This document shows, piece by piece, positions 20,601 through 33,148 of a stretch of DNA of 64,000 nt (positions within the stretch are counted from its first letter, which is position 1; each line of letters starts with the position of its first letter). The notes under the pieces were generated by a model that was not told where the DNA came from, did not search any database, and saw only the letters and a program-made list of their open reading frames with translations. Origin of the DNA: Prunus persica (taxonomy: Eukaryota > Streptophyta > Magnoliopsida > Rosales > Rosaceae); the NCBI RefSeq assembly GCF_000346465.2, contig NC_034009.1, positions 9,258,831-9,322,830 of the forward strand, written 5' to 3'. The position numbers were made by a program, and so were the translations under genes.

Positions 20601-22742
20601 TGTAAAGTGCCATTTGTACAGCCCTGTGCCTCACCAGAATCAGAGGTTTCCTCAGTGGGGCCCTGCACAGTAATCTACCCAATCATGTGACACTGATTAG
20701 TAATAGCATAATATAAGGTAGAAGCAAAAAATCCATAAGACAATTCAAAGTGACAACACACCTGTATCACAACATCAGAATCTAAACTACGTGGATGCCT
20801 ACTATCAAAAGATGGTTGGCGTTCACTAATACTATCTTCAATCTGAATTGCTCTGCCTTTCGGCTGAAACATCAAAAGCCAACAAGTTATAATTATCTCA
20901 AACTAGTTTCTGAATACAATAATCGCAGAATAGTATTAAATTCTGACATACTAGTTCCAACTGTCTCACTCTGGAATCAAAAAATCTTGATGGAGGACCA
21001 TGTTTCCTTGGGCCAGCATGATTCATATCTTTAGAAATAGTTTCCTGAGCAAATTTATCATACTCAGATCCAGCTTCTTTAACCTAGTAAGCAAGATACG
21101 GGTGGACATGTAAACACCAAAAATTTGAACAACGGTTGTGGTGATATATTAAGAGTCCCAAAAGATTTAAATAAATAACCTGATAGAGTTTTGAGGAGTC
21201 TGGGACAGGGATCCCAAACTGCATGGATGTCAGCCGAAGTTGTTCCTGCAATGCATTATTATTAGGATTGTATTTACAAATTGCTGTGTCAAAGAAAACC
21301 ATTGAGAACCAGTTTGGTCATAAGGCCAGACCATTTAAACCTGCCATAACATCCAAATGGGATCTAGAAGACTAGCCTAGAGAAATTTTTTTATATGATA
21401 AATTTGTTTTCGATGATAAGTATGGCACCATTTCATTTACCAGGGAGTTGCAGTACTGTTTCCAACTGTCCTCATTCAAACCAAAGTTGAAGTAATCTGT
21501 TAAATCAACTCCAGGATACCTCCATGGCTTCTCCTCAAATGATTCAACATTTACATCAAGTATGGTCCTGGAAGAAAGAAAATAAGGAGCTTTGTGTCAA
21601 ACTTTGGACAGTACTACTCTAAAACAATTTATTGAGAAAAAGATAAATTCTAGTATTCTCTACAGAGCCAGAGTTCTTCTCAATTTTTTTGTTGTCTTTT
21701 TTAGTATTCGATTTCATGAAACTTGACATATCGACAGGTTAACCATTACAAAAATTGGGTTTGTGCAGATTTAATTTTGTTTGTAATTTACTAACCTATA
21801 CCAAGGAAGCCTGAAACCATATCTATTTTGAGTCAGCACGGGATGGGGTGTATCACGAACACAAGCAATGTGAGAGCTTGACCCCTTACGTTGATTGCGC
21901 ATATTATTATTATCATGGTCTCCTCTAACCAACATGGAAGACACCAAGCCCACAGTCTCGTTGGCTTTTCCATTGCTTGGACAAGTATATCCTTTAGTCC
22001 TTACATACTGCACAAACCAGCAAGCATCTCTCAGTTAGAAAAGTAGTAGGCAACAAGACAACAGCTAAAGAAACATAACATTTCGCATCGAAAAATATCA
22101 GTGTTGGAGTGGAAATACTTAAACACGTAGAAAATCAAACATAGTATTCATCATCTATCCATATTCAGTTCTGTAACCGGAAACATTCCGATTATATATT
22201 TATTTTACAGGGCACTGTCATCTTTCTCCTGAATACTTAAGTTTCTATAACTAACCAGTGAATGAAAATGACTGGTTTCAAATTAGTTCAGAAAATTTAA
22301 AAATTAAATTTGTCTGGCACAATTAGAATACCTTGTACTCTTTTGTAGCCACAAAACCATCATCATCCTCATCCTCATCATTCTTCATGCTCCCTCGGCC
22401 TGCAACTGGAAACATTTGACCCTCACAGTCCTCATAATTCAAAACTATTTTCAAGTCATCCTCACTGTCACTTCCACTGTAGTCTTCATTCGCCTCCAAA
22501 CCCGAAACTTTCTCACCCAACTCCTCGCAGACAGAATCGGGTTTCTTAGAATCAGAGACAAATTGCTCCTCAGAACCAGGCCTAGCGTTCTTCGCCTTGT
22601 GATCATCATCATCATCATCATTTATATCTTCTTCTGGCTCTGTATAAAGGTGAGCAAAGTTCGGAACGCGATTGATGGCTGAGTTGGCCTGCGGTTCAAC
22701 ACCAGCATATAGCTCCCCGAAATCATCGTCGAAATCCTCCAT
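17659..22742 (-). CDS. FIPS3: FIP1-type mRNA polyadenylation factor (FIP1[III]-like)
   Basis: Nine exons splice to 1163 residues: 22742-22332, 22007-21796, 21567-21441, 21245-21180, 21083-20952, 20863-20762, 20662-20496, 20397-18678 and 18213-17659. The N-terminus is acidic (MEDFDDDFGELYAG, with a poly-Asp run). The Fip1 motif is split over exons 3-4: EEKPWRYPGVDLTDYFNFGL, then LRLTSMQFGIPVP. A long low-complexity Arg/Asp/Ser-rich region (exon 8) follows, ending in a basic tail (PARKRRWGG). Fip1 is a CPSF subunit that bridges poly(A) polymerase and the poly(A) signal in the nucleus. The neighbours CYP21-4 and ALDH22A1 match the Arabidopsis order around At3g66652 (FIP1[III]), which favours that paralogue. 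It is longer than I recall for FIP1[III], so the subclass is tentative. Confidence 0.88.
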
Positions 22743-23130
22743 TGCCTATAAACCCTGGAAGTTAAGAGGGGAAATTCTCCTAGGGTTTTGCTTACTAGTG
22801 ATAGGGAACCTCCATTGGTAACGAAATGATAAGGAGCTTTGGATGGCTCCGATGTATAAAAGTCTCGAGCTTTTGTTTTTGGTCTGAAAAAGTCTCGAGC
22901 TTGAAATGCTAAAAATGTGACAAAAACCCCTCATAAACCCTGAGAACCCCTTTTGACAAAAAAAAAAAAAAACCCTGAACTCCTAAAACCCTAGCACACA
23001 GCCACTTATTATTTGTTTTATTTATTGCATTATTTTCCTCGCTGGACTCCCTATATTTTGTCCCGCCAAAAATAACCAAAAAACTCAAACCACTTTCTCT
23101 GACTTCCCTCTCCCCAATCCCGCCACCGCC

Positions 23131-23470
23131 ATGTGCTCTCGCCCATCTGCCTTCAACGCTGTCATGTCCGGCACTCGAGTCGCCGCCAAGAAGCGCAAAA
23201 ACCCTACACCCTAAACCCAAGGAAACTCCCAATTGCTCTCCAAATCCCAAATATTCCAATTATGCTGAGGACGGTACTAGGCCTGATGATTTGGTAGCTG
23301 TGGTTCGTCTGTTGGCCATATAGGGCTTGGAGATTGGGATTGCAGATAAATCAATTATTAAGAAGCAATACAAGGAACTTGGAGACTTGGCTTTTCAAAT
23401 TCATCTCAAGTCAGGACTGGCAAGCCTGCTCCTTTTTAACTGTTGCCAAGGTTCAGTACATTTCATCTCA
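23131..23470 (+). pseudogene. DNA ligase 1 gene fragment
   Basis: The ATG at 23131 begins a SRPSAFNAVMSGTRVAAKK segment, very like the start of plant DNA ligase 1, then hits a stop. Downstream pieces read PDDLVAVV, GLEIGIADKSIIK, then KQYKELGDLA and, in another frame, KPAPF.LTVAKV. These correspond in order to later ligase-1 blocks, with stops, a deletion between SIIK and KQYKELGDL, and frameshifts. The rest of the gene is absent. It is a non-functional relic lying between the promoter of the FIP1 gene and the 3' end of the OB-fold gene. Confidence 0.65.
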
Positions 23471-23756
23471 TCATTGTTATGGAGTCCGAGGGGAGTGTCC
23501 TTATGACTCTTTTGTTGATTGGGGGTTTTTTTATTTATAATTTTTTTTATTTTTCAAATGCTGCTGTTGATTGGAGTTGTGAGCAAAACATTGAATAATA
23601 GGATTTAAAGTTGTAAATCACTACTGGATTTGTTTTGTTCGACTGAAATATGAATTTCTACTGTATCTAGACAGATAATCATATATTTTACCTTTTTTTT
23701 TTACGCATAAATAATAATTGGAGCTGCCTACTGAGTATTACATTTGCAAGCCATCA

Positions 23757-26700
23757 TTATTCACTCTTCAATGCTCCAGTTATCTCCCATGAGATCCCTT
23801 CAGTCTCTAGCAAAAGAAGAGCATCATTGGGTCCACAGCCCCGCTGCTTACAATTAACAATTGCAACCGTGAATCTCTGTTTCTCTAATGAAGTAGGATA
23901 CATAGCTTGATCATCCTGGAATACAAATCAAAAGTTAGACTAAAAAGGACATGAAATACGCAAACAAGTAGAAGCATCTTCTCAGCAAAATACCGTTGCA
24001 GATCTAAAAAATTAAGCAACACAACGGAGATCCTCATAATTAGATTGTAATATGGCTAATGATAACGTTTAAATTGTACATGCATTCATTTTGACCTACT
24101 TCCATGTAGCTAGAAAAATCAGTTGATTTCACATATTACCTCAGGCAGTTCAAAGAATTCATCAGGAGATATTTGCAGCAACTCTGTAGCAGTGTGACCA
24201 GTGCACCATGCAGAAACTTCACCACTCTCGTCTGCAAGAGTAATTTTCAGGTAGAAAGTATGGATAACTTCAGCACCACAACTGGTGTTACAGAAGCTGC
24301 ATTCCAGAACATCATTGGGCTGCTCGGTAACAAAATGGCCACATACGGCATGCGAAAATCTTTTACTGACATGAACCATCTTCATTTTCAGCCAAACCTG
24401 AACTATCTGTCCACACGATAGTATATTATTATAGAAGAACAGATATCCCAACTTACAGGCTATAAAATGCGAGACGTATCCAGTGTAGTAGATAACTGAT
24501 ATAAAAGCACAACACCTATTGCAAGGAATAGAAAACATGGCTCCTTCATGCCCTCCCCCACACTTTCCACCAAAATGAATGCGAAAGAGAGTTTTACCAC
24601 AATACACATCGTGACAGACAAACTTGCAGAGAAGGAAGACATGGTAATTCTGTGCCATAAAGTTGCAGCAGTATAATTCCTTTTGATTTCAGGATTATTG
24701 TTTTACTAGGTATGTGTGAGTGATTGGGTGCGTGTAAGCTGTCAGGAGCACAAAAAAAAATCAGGCCTACTATTCTTCCTCAATTCTAAATAATATTTTG
24801 GAAACAGGGTTATGATAAAGTGGCAAACGTTTGCACATCCAGAGAGAAGCGGAACATGATAACTTCTTTCTTTTTTTCCCTTTTGCAAGTGAACATAATA
24901 GATTTACAGCATAAAAAGCAGAAGCATAGATAAAGGAATCATGGCAGAAACAGACAAATGATTTTATCATGATAACTAGTCACAACAAAAATCTATTGGA
25001 AACCCATACCTGCATACAGCTAGTCTGGCTTGATAGATCAGAGAGGCTTGACAATTTATGAAGACAAGATGAGTTTAGCAACGCTGGCAAGGAACTGAGG
25101 TTGAAGAAAGAAGCTCCAGCAGTATTCTCGAACCATAACGCTTCCAGGCTGTCAAGCAAAAAATGTTTTCGCAGAACCCTTATAAATTCAAATCAGACTT
25201 ACAAACCACATAACTAGGAACAAACCAGAAAGTATCTGAACTATAACTGAAAATGACTGGTCAAGTACATTGGAACTTGCTTTAACCACCCACGTATTGA
25301 CATTAGAAAATGACTAATTGAAAATGCTTGAATAAGCTCACCCCCTCCGCTTTGTCATAGAGCATGTCAGGCCTGATATGTACACTGTGTGACCAATGCT
25401 TAATCTTCTTAATGACCTAGGAAATACACATTTTGAAGCAAAAATTATATTATTAAAAATGTGAAATTTATAGTCGGGGAATGGGTCATAAAACCAATTG
25501 TACCAAATTAACTTATTATCCTTACCAACACTTCACAAAATGTAACTTTGCCCAAATTGCTCCAGTGGTATCTTCAACTCTCAAGGAGAAGATAGCTTCT
25601 GTGGTACTTCTTTCTCTGGTAATATTGGTAACAACACCGTAAAGGCTGACACCAGTCATCTTGTCATGAAGGTCAGTCACGAATGACTGCAAACTTCACA
25701 GGAGTAAGAGATATTAATAAAAAAAACGATATGCAAATGCTAACAGGAGACTCGGGTATGAATCATTCAGGCAGTTGATTTCACACAAACTTGGATGATT
25801 GCATAGCAAGTAGATAAGAACGGAATTTTTTAAATAATTGCATAAGGGCATTAGTGCGTGACTGCTGAAGAATGACAATAACCTACTACATAATATGAAT
25901 CAGTGCATAAGTTGATTCTGTGGTGCTCAAAGCTTCAAAATTCAACCAATAAACCATATTCAAGAAATTAATGAAAATGCATCCCTTTAGAATCATGGTA
26001 CTCATAGCTTCTAACACAAATTAAATTATAGACATTGCTAAATAGTGTGCACACAATAAGGAAGTGTAATGGAAGGAAACTCACTTGAAAAGGATAACTA
26101 CTGAAGTCAATGGACCCATGTGAATCACAGGGCAAGGAAACTTGAGAAACTTGTGGAGCCTGACTGGGATCTATTGTGCTCTGCAGTCTTGACCCTTGAT
26201 ATTGATTTGGTGTCAGTGCTACAGATACCTGATTTATTCAGAAAATTAACCCCATATCTTAAATGATAACCCAATTATCCAAACTGTGATATATGACTTA
26301 CTTGCTCCTCATGTTGAATCAGAGGCACCAAAAACAATTGCGTTGTACTACCAAATTCAAGGCAAACTTCATTACTCGTTTCAATACCTCTGTCTACGGA
26401 ACTAGCGATATATGGTCTATCCAGTGCAAGCATACTTCCCACGCTGAAGAAATTGAACTATGAACATACAACGGAAGAAAGTATCTAAAAAATGAAAAAT
26501 GGTTCTAGAGTTTACCTCAAAAGATTGGCCAAGACAACCTGATCACCCCACAGCAGAAATTGTAGCTTCACACCATCATTGTCAACAAGAGTAATTTGTT
26601 TACTCTGTAAAGTACCATGCACTTCCAGTGGCCCAATAATTTCAATTCTACACATAAATAGGGAAAGCAAGGTAACCACTTCAACCCCAGGGAAAATTCA

Positions 26701-28035
26701 ACCTCACTAATCAGCATTATTCCAGTTATGAACTTCTAATTTCAAGACGCATCCATATGATATATCATGTTTATAGGATCTCAGTTGATTATCACATCCC
26801 CACCTCATTAGGACATCCGAAAATAATTAATATTTATAAAATATCTCGCATACTTAAAATTTGTTATTAGAAACAATTTATCTTACCTTGCGTACAACGA
26901 ATAACAAACGTCTTTATAAGCGGCATCAAGAGAAATTGAACAGAATGGATCTGAACAAAACTTAGTTCCTATCAGCATTAAATCACCATCTTCAGCCTAT
27001 ATTAATGAAAGCAAAAAAGACTTGTAAGAAGAAAAGTAAAAAGACACACCCCAAATCCTTTTCCTAATCTCAAGGCGGAGTAGTAGTCAAATCTGAAAAT
27101 TACCTCATCTAACAATATGGTCAGATATTCTGTTGGCAACAGCCGCATATAAGCGGATCCTCCTTTAGTCGCAGGACGAAGATAGCACCCAGTGAGAAAG
27201 ATCTCCCTCCCTTTCTTGAGAAGTCCATTACGAGTCAAGTCACAGTATCTGCACAGATAAAATCTCATGCTATTGGTTTCAGAAGAAACTTAAATGTAGT
27301 TGTAAATACACATAAAAGCAACACACACCAAGAACAACATATACCTTTGGTGGAGATAAATGTCAATAGTATTGGAGCTCCAATAATCTCCTAAGGAAAG
27401 CATAGAGATGCTGGTACCTGAGAAAAGAGAAGCAATTAATATCACCGATAGAGAAAATAACAATTACATTAAAGCTCCAAAATTTCAAAATGAAAGTCTA
27501 CCTGGGAGAACAAAAGCTTCCACAATTACGGCTTCCAAAACACTATTCAAGGACAAGAAATTCTTTTCATAAATGGAGTCAATGGTCACGGTGTTCGGAA
27601 GCTTCCTTCTCTTGTACTTCTTTCTCGACTGCTTCACGCATTCCGGCATTTTCTTTGGAGGCCTGTCCCTATGTTGCTCACTCCACGCCTAGCAAAAACC
27701 AACACAATTCAAATCAGGTTCCTTTCTTTTATTTTCTCACATTTTCTCAGCAACCAAACAGAGACGAATTTGATTAAAAACGGTACCTGAGATATATCAG
27801 AGAGTAGAATCGCGGCAGTGACGCCGCTGGAGTAGGCGCTACAAGTCTTGAGAATCCGAGAGGCTATCCAGTTCCAGCTGGGTCCAGTACTGGTTTCCGC
27901 CCCGTTTTCATTCGGATCCAAATTTTCGTCTGGTTCAGGCGAGAGAGCGAACCTCGCGTAATCAATGAATTTGAGAAACGGATCTTCTTGATTTTTTGGC
28001 TGATCAATGTCCATGACCGAGTCGAGCGAGTTCAT
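23757..28035 (-). CDS. OB-fold / zinc-ribbon nucleic-acid-binding protein (CTC1- or SHLD2-like)
   Basis: Fourteen exons chain in frame from MNSLDSVMDI (ATG at 28035) to TAA at 23757-23759, about 705 residues: 28035-27787, 27688-27502, 27417-27345, 27248-27104, 26996-26887, 26647-26516, 26443-26302, 26228-26085, 25686-25526, 25416-25342, 25148-25010, 24649 to about 24512-24476, about 24406-24140, and 23915-23757. The donor of exon 12 is unclear: the best GT at 24515 puts a stop in every joined frame. The middle contains beta-rich OB-like segments (QITLVDNDGVKLQFLLWGDQ, SLYGVVTNITRE, GHTVYISGL). The C-terminus has a Cys cluster (CGHF, CSFCNTSC) before LKITLADESGEVSAW, like the zinc-ribbon OB fold of RPA70. 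Candidates are telomere CTC1 or shieldin-2 relatives; I cannot choose. The gene itself is well supported. Confidence 0.75.
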
Positions 28036-28186
28036 TTCCACCGAGTTCACAAGCCCTACCAATCTGCACTGTGTAATAATATAATACACATTTTGGGATT
28101 TTAAAGGGGAGGGAAGAGAACTCGTACAGCTTTTTGGCGCGGGTTTTGAAAATTGCGCACCGGTGGTGGACTGGGCCGAATATTTA

Positions 28187-29210
28187 GGGGTTGTTTGGTA
28201 CGGCGGACTGTCATGGACTGGACTAAATCCTAGGACTGTCTTGGATTAACTCAGATTGGACTAAGCTGGATTAAGTACTGACCTAGGTTTGGTGTTGTGT
28301 CGGACTAAGAAGCTGGATTATAAAAATAGTGAAGACCTATGTTTGGTGCTGTGTCGGACTAAAAAATAATTCTTGTAATATTTAAATTTAATTGATTATT
28401 TTGACTTAAAAAATATTTATATTTAATTAGGGATATTTAATTGGGGTTGATGTGTGAATTTTTTTTAAAAAAATTAATTTTTTATTTAAAAAATAAAAAA
28501 ACCATTATCTCGTTCTTTTCTTCTTCCTTCCTCCCTCTCCCTGGCTCTGCCTTTCTTTCCCGTCTGTCTTCCTCTCTCTCTGGCTGTGTCTTTCTTTTCA
28601 GATTTCCAAAGAGAAAAATAGAATAAACTCAACTAACCCCACACCACAACTTTTGACAAACCACACCACAAAATTAAAATTAAAAAAATACCAAAACACA
28701 ATTGGGATCTTTTTGATCCCTTTCTTCTTCCTGGTAGCATACCCTGCGAATCCAGTAACCATAATAAAGTCCCTGCTTGGCTTTGTTTTTGTAATTCCTT
28801 CTTCTCAAAATCATAAAAGGGATATAAGGGATTGGTATCATCGCAATCAGTGGAATAGTCGACCCATTTTCTTACACAAACATTTCTGTACTCAGATCGG
28901 CAGGTATGGAGGTCTTTCCCAACCTCAAGCCCACCGGCGACTAGCTCCACATCCTTCTTGCCAACGGAAACGGCACCATCGAATTCGATGAGCTACTCAC
29001 CGCCATCTTGCCCGACATGAACGGGGAGGATCCTCATCAACCAGGAGCAGCTCATGGATGTGGGTCGGACTCGATGTTTCAAAATAGCACGCTCGCTATT
29101 TTGCGAACTGCTTTTCATCATCGCAGTATTGGACGAGCGAGTCCGGTGATTTTTTCACCAGTGGACTATACAATCCCATTTATGTTAGTCCCTCTTTCAC
29201 CAAACGTGGG
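28187..29210. mobile_element. TIR transposon related to the 6275-7800 element
   Basis: The left end (GGGGTTGTTTGGTACGG, then GGACTGTCATGGACTGGACT) matches the reverse-complemented right end of the element at 6275-7800. The layout is similar too: AT-rich, then CT-rich. A plausible right end is CACCAAACGTGGG at 29198-29210, but the terminal repeat is weak there and the flanks (TTA and TTT) are not a clean duplication, so the right boundary is provisional. There is no transposase. It carries a calmodulin-like gene fragment. Confidence 0.55.
28905..29061 (+). pseudogene. calmodulin-like (CML) gene fragment
   Basis: Reads LKPTGD, a stop, LHILLA, NGNGTIEFDELLTAILPDM, then after a one-base shift ILINQEQLMDV. 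This is one EF-hand loop and flanking helix of a CML15/16/36-type calcium sensor. A TAG replaces the Gln after GD, about four residues before NGNG are missing, and the frame shifts after DMN. Only about one exon-sized piece is present. It is a dead gene fragment, apparently carried in the TIR element. Confidence 0.72.
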
Positions 29211-29528
29211 TTTTAAAGTGTAATTTAACACTGTCCAAGCTGGAATATGCCCTTAATGATTAGTATGTGCCTGGCGATGCAGCAAGAATTCTATAGTTAG
29301 GTCATTCTGTGAGGTCTTATTTTTTAATCGTTTAATTAAATTGGTTAGTCGTTGGATTAAAGTTGTTAGTTTGATCCAACGTTTCAGAAATAAGATCTCA
29401 CCTAAGAACCATATATAAGGCCCTCACTATAGAATGACTCTACAATGTAGTCCTTAATCTTTTGGTCCACACATAAATTTGATCACTCTTGTCGCATTTA
29501 GTTGAAGATCTTTGTAAAAATTGATAAG

Positions 29529-29863
29529 AGATATATAGTCATATGCCCATTCTTAGTACTAATAATATATTTAAACCTTACACCATTTAATTTTTATAAG
29601 CAAACTCAAAAAATGATAGCTGGCCCAATTAAATTTAATTTTGATTTATTACTTTGATGCCCTATTGAGTGTTTTGGGCTTTTTTATAAGGTTTTAAAGT
29701 TGGGTTTGTTTTAAAAAATCAATAGCAGTTTTGTAATTTATAAAAAGTTAAAATCCTTTTTGTTATATTGTAAATGAGCTTTGGGTGTGTTTTTAAAATC
29801 CATTTCTTATAGATATTTGTTTTATAATTTGGACTATTATATTGGATATAATAACGAATCTCC
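29529..29863 (+). repeat. dispersed repeat family R1, copy B
   Basis: Collinear with 15687-16039 in the same orientation and with 50312-50640 in the opposite one. It shares the AGCTGGCCCAATT, TTACTTTGATGCCCTATTGA and AGCAGTTTTGTAATTTATAA-type blocks. The remaining DNA of 29211-30894 shows no gene. Confidence 0.75.
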
Positions 29864-30894
29864 CAATTGATAGTGTGGGATAACGTGATAGCACGTCCCA
29901 ACTTTAAAGGTATGTTTGTGTCATAATACAACTTATCCACCCATGACACAAAGTACAACTCACTAATTTTGCTTAACAAGACTAACCCTAAAATGGAGAG
30001 CAGATGACTTCGTTGAGCAATAATATGAGGTTTTATAATAAGCTAAATTTTGATGAAAATTCTTGTTTAAAATTGGTCACGTAATGACACTTTATTAATT
30101 TTAGTGAAAATTTTGTCGGAATGAAACAGTAAAACCAAATTGATGTGCATACCAAAAGATGAAAGACCTCATGAGTCATGAATTGCTTTGAGATTTGAAA
30201 GACTAAAATGAAGACTTTTAAAAAGTTCAAGGACCAATTGTGATTATAAAAAATAAAAAAATTAAATTAAAAAAAAACCCCTTCTTTCTCCCCAATAGAT
30301 GCATAAACAAAGTTGATCACCAAATCCAATTACATGAGAGAAATTTCAACCAAGACTTTTTGGCAAGCACGTGGATGACATAAAATAAAAGGGGCAAAGC
30401 AAGAAGCTGGGAAATCGTTTGGAAGTATAAGGTAACCCGTTCAGACATCTAACAAGATGAAATATCAACTCGATTACCAAACTGTGCAAATCGAAACCTT
30501 AACCTCCATGATTCCGTGATGGCGACAACAATCCACGACATTGTCTAAGAATAATTTTAAGAGTGGAAATGCCATAAAAAGAACAAAATGAATCATATCA
30601 AATAATCATAACACAATGATTGCGGCAACAAAAGTGCATATCAAATTAGCTTAATTGTCGTATTTTGTCCACCCCAGATGTGGAACCTACACCTAAAATG
30701 AGTATCAAAACTCCCCCCTCCCCCACTAAATCACAAACCAAATCAAGAGAGTAGAAGAAGAGAAAATTGGACGGGGAAAATCTGAAACCTAAGATGTACT
30801 GTTGTACATTGCAAGGGTAGTCCGGCAAGAAAATACTCAAACCAGCAACTATACTATGCAGGAATACTTCACATTTGATTGTATTGAATTGCCC

Positions 30895-33148
30895 TTAAAT
30901 CTCACGTTTCAGAATCACACTAGTGATCCCTACAGAAGATTTAGGCCGATAATGTTCATCTGTATCGACCTCTTCAATTTCCTGAATGGAAGATCATATG
31001 CAAAGAATTATACATTAGATATTATCCAAGTCTAGGCATACCAAAATATTACTCAAGATGCAAAAATATATATACCTGCACCACATCCTCTCCCTTAATG
31101 ACCCGTCCAAACACAATCAGCTTATCATTTAAATCTGGTATTGGTGCAGTTGTGATAACAAGCTCAAATCCTTTGTCATCTAGTCTATTCTTTGTAGTTC
31201 CAAGCATAAAAGCTTCATGCTTTGGTCTTCATGTTTCTCACAGGTAGGAATAAAGCTATCAGTTTTGTTACAATGGATGAAATACCAACCAATTCATTTT
31301 TTTTTAAAAGCTAACCTCATAACTAGTTGACTACGAAGCTTCCCTTTTGATATCCAATCTTCAGCTGCTCCAAGTCCTTGGGAACCTCCCCCTTTAATAA
31401 CGTAGTGTTTGATCACATGACTGAAGGGCATCCCCTTAAAGTGCCCCTTTTGACTGCAAAACTAATGACTTAGAAGTGTCTTGCGAGCATAACACAATAT
31501 TACCAAACACACAAACCAAGCACGTCTATTTGTAGATGTTACTGCTAGTCAGTATGTTGGATGCTTTCCAATTGTCAAAGTTCTGATTTTATTTGCAATT
31601 ACTGTACTAATCAAGCCTACATTTAGGACTTAAATGTTGTCAAGATATAAGTCAACCAGGTATCTGCATCACCAAGCTTCTAGAATAACACAGAACCTTT
31701 TAACTCGTTGGTGAACCCTTTCACAAAGGAGCTACAACAAAATATATGACAATGGCTTATAAAAATATAAGAATATCTAAATGATTAACACATAGGATAG
31801 AGAACTTTTATTACAAGGAAATTCAAGAAGAACCCAAATTAATGGAAACTTATTGTTGGTTTGGCTATTGGTAATTTGGTAACAGCTATGCACTAAGATC
31901 CACCCCATCCCCTAATTTTGACTTTGTTCTCTCAATCTTTAAGAAAAAGGACTCAAATAGAGAGAGAGAGAGAGAGAGAGAGAGATATATATATATATAT
32001 ATATATATATGATTTTCGATAACTAGAGCATGTATGTATGTAAGATTTATATGCACTGTTGAATACTCACCATAAGTCAAGAAATCTATCCACAACCTCT
32101 GGAGAACCATCCTTGAAAAGTTCCACTGTGATAGGACCTTTTGACGTATTTAGAATCTATATAATAAAAAAACAAGGGAGGGGAGAAGAAAGAGAGTGAA
32201 TAACTAACAATATAGAGAAGCAGATAGGAGTGTTCAGTGTTACATCGAATTAAACCACTAAACATAAACATCAGCAGAAAAATAGGAATAAAATGTCTCC
32301 AAATGAAACCAGAGCAGCAATCCTTATGCATTAAATTTTCCCGTAAATGAACCTTCTGTAAAACTCTCAAAACTGGCGTAGAAATTTGCTTCCGATTACA
32401 TTAAGTGACTTCTTGCACGGTAGTACTAGTTTCTCGATTATTTGTGTATTCCAAATATAACAAGATAAAATCTAAACCACAAAGCAAAACACTGCTCAAT
32501 GTGCTCATTTAGAGCCATAAACTGATCGATAAACATTGACGTCATAACTAATTTAGCCACACCACCACAACCAAAAGCACACCCTCTTAGTTCTAGCAGT
32601 CGCAGTTGCAGTTCACATTAACACAAAAAAGCAAGTTGGCAACAAAGACACTTACAGCATAACCGGGAAGATCGTACTTCTTTACTAACCCACCAATATC
32701 CTAGACAATAAAGATTAATAAGTTTAGTCAAATATGCATTTACTCATAATTACTGCAAAACAGGAAGATTAATAATTACACAAATGAAAAAGAAAGAAAG
32801 AAAAAACTCATTTCACATAAATACCTCTAGAGTAGATAAGTCCGACCCAGATTGGTCCAGCGACCTACGAGCAAATTAGCGCACAACAAAATAAGAGGCT
32901 GAAATCATCCAAATTGGCACTACAATTCAAATTTCCAGAGAAAGAAAATCACGTAGGATATGAAAAACTACAACAGATAGAAAAAAGAAATGCTACCTTC
33001 TAGACCAATAGCGATAAGTGGCAACTAAGGACAAGGCGATCAAAGCGATGATTAAATTGCACATAACTATGGTAGTGATACTGATTCGAGTTGGGCCCTT
33101 CTTCTTTTTGCTCTGAATTAACAGCGCCTGAGGCTTTATCCGAGCCAT
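30895..33148 (-). CDS. CYP21-4: membrane-anchored cyclophilin CYP21-4
   Basis: Seven exons give 232 residues: 33148-32997, 32864-32825, 32700-32656, 32156-32071, 31453-31316, 31226-31076 and 30981-30895. A basic N-terminus (MARIKPQ, KKKKG) precedes a single hydrophobic helix (about residues 24-42), a type-II anchor. The cyclophilin-like domain follows: [72 protein letters not shown] and DEHYRPK. Length and sequence fit CYP21-4/CYP21-3, divergent peptidyl-prolyl isomerase-like proteins; several catalytic residues of canonical cyclophilins are altered, so isomerase activity is uncertain. The acceptor of exon 6 (GAAG/A) is not pyrimidine-rich. A GA/TA microsatellite lies in intron 4. It sits between the FIP1 and ALDH22A1 genes, as in Arabidopsis. 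Confidence 0.88.
31961..32010. repeat. compound (GA)n(TA)n microsatellite in CYP21-4 intron 4
   Basis: About 12 GA units run directly into about 12 TA units. It is intronic. Confidence 0.95.
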
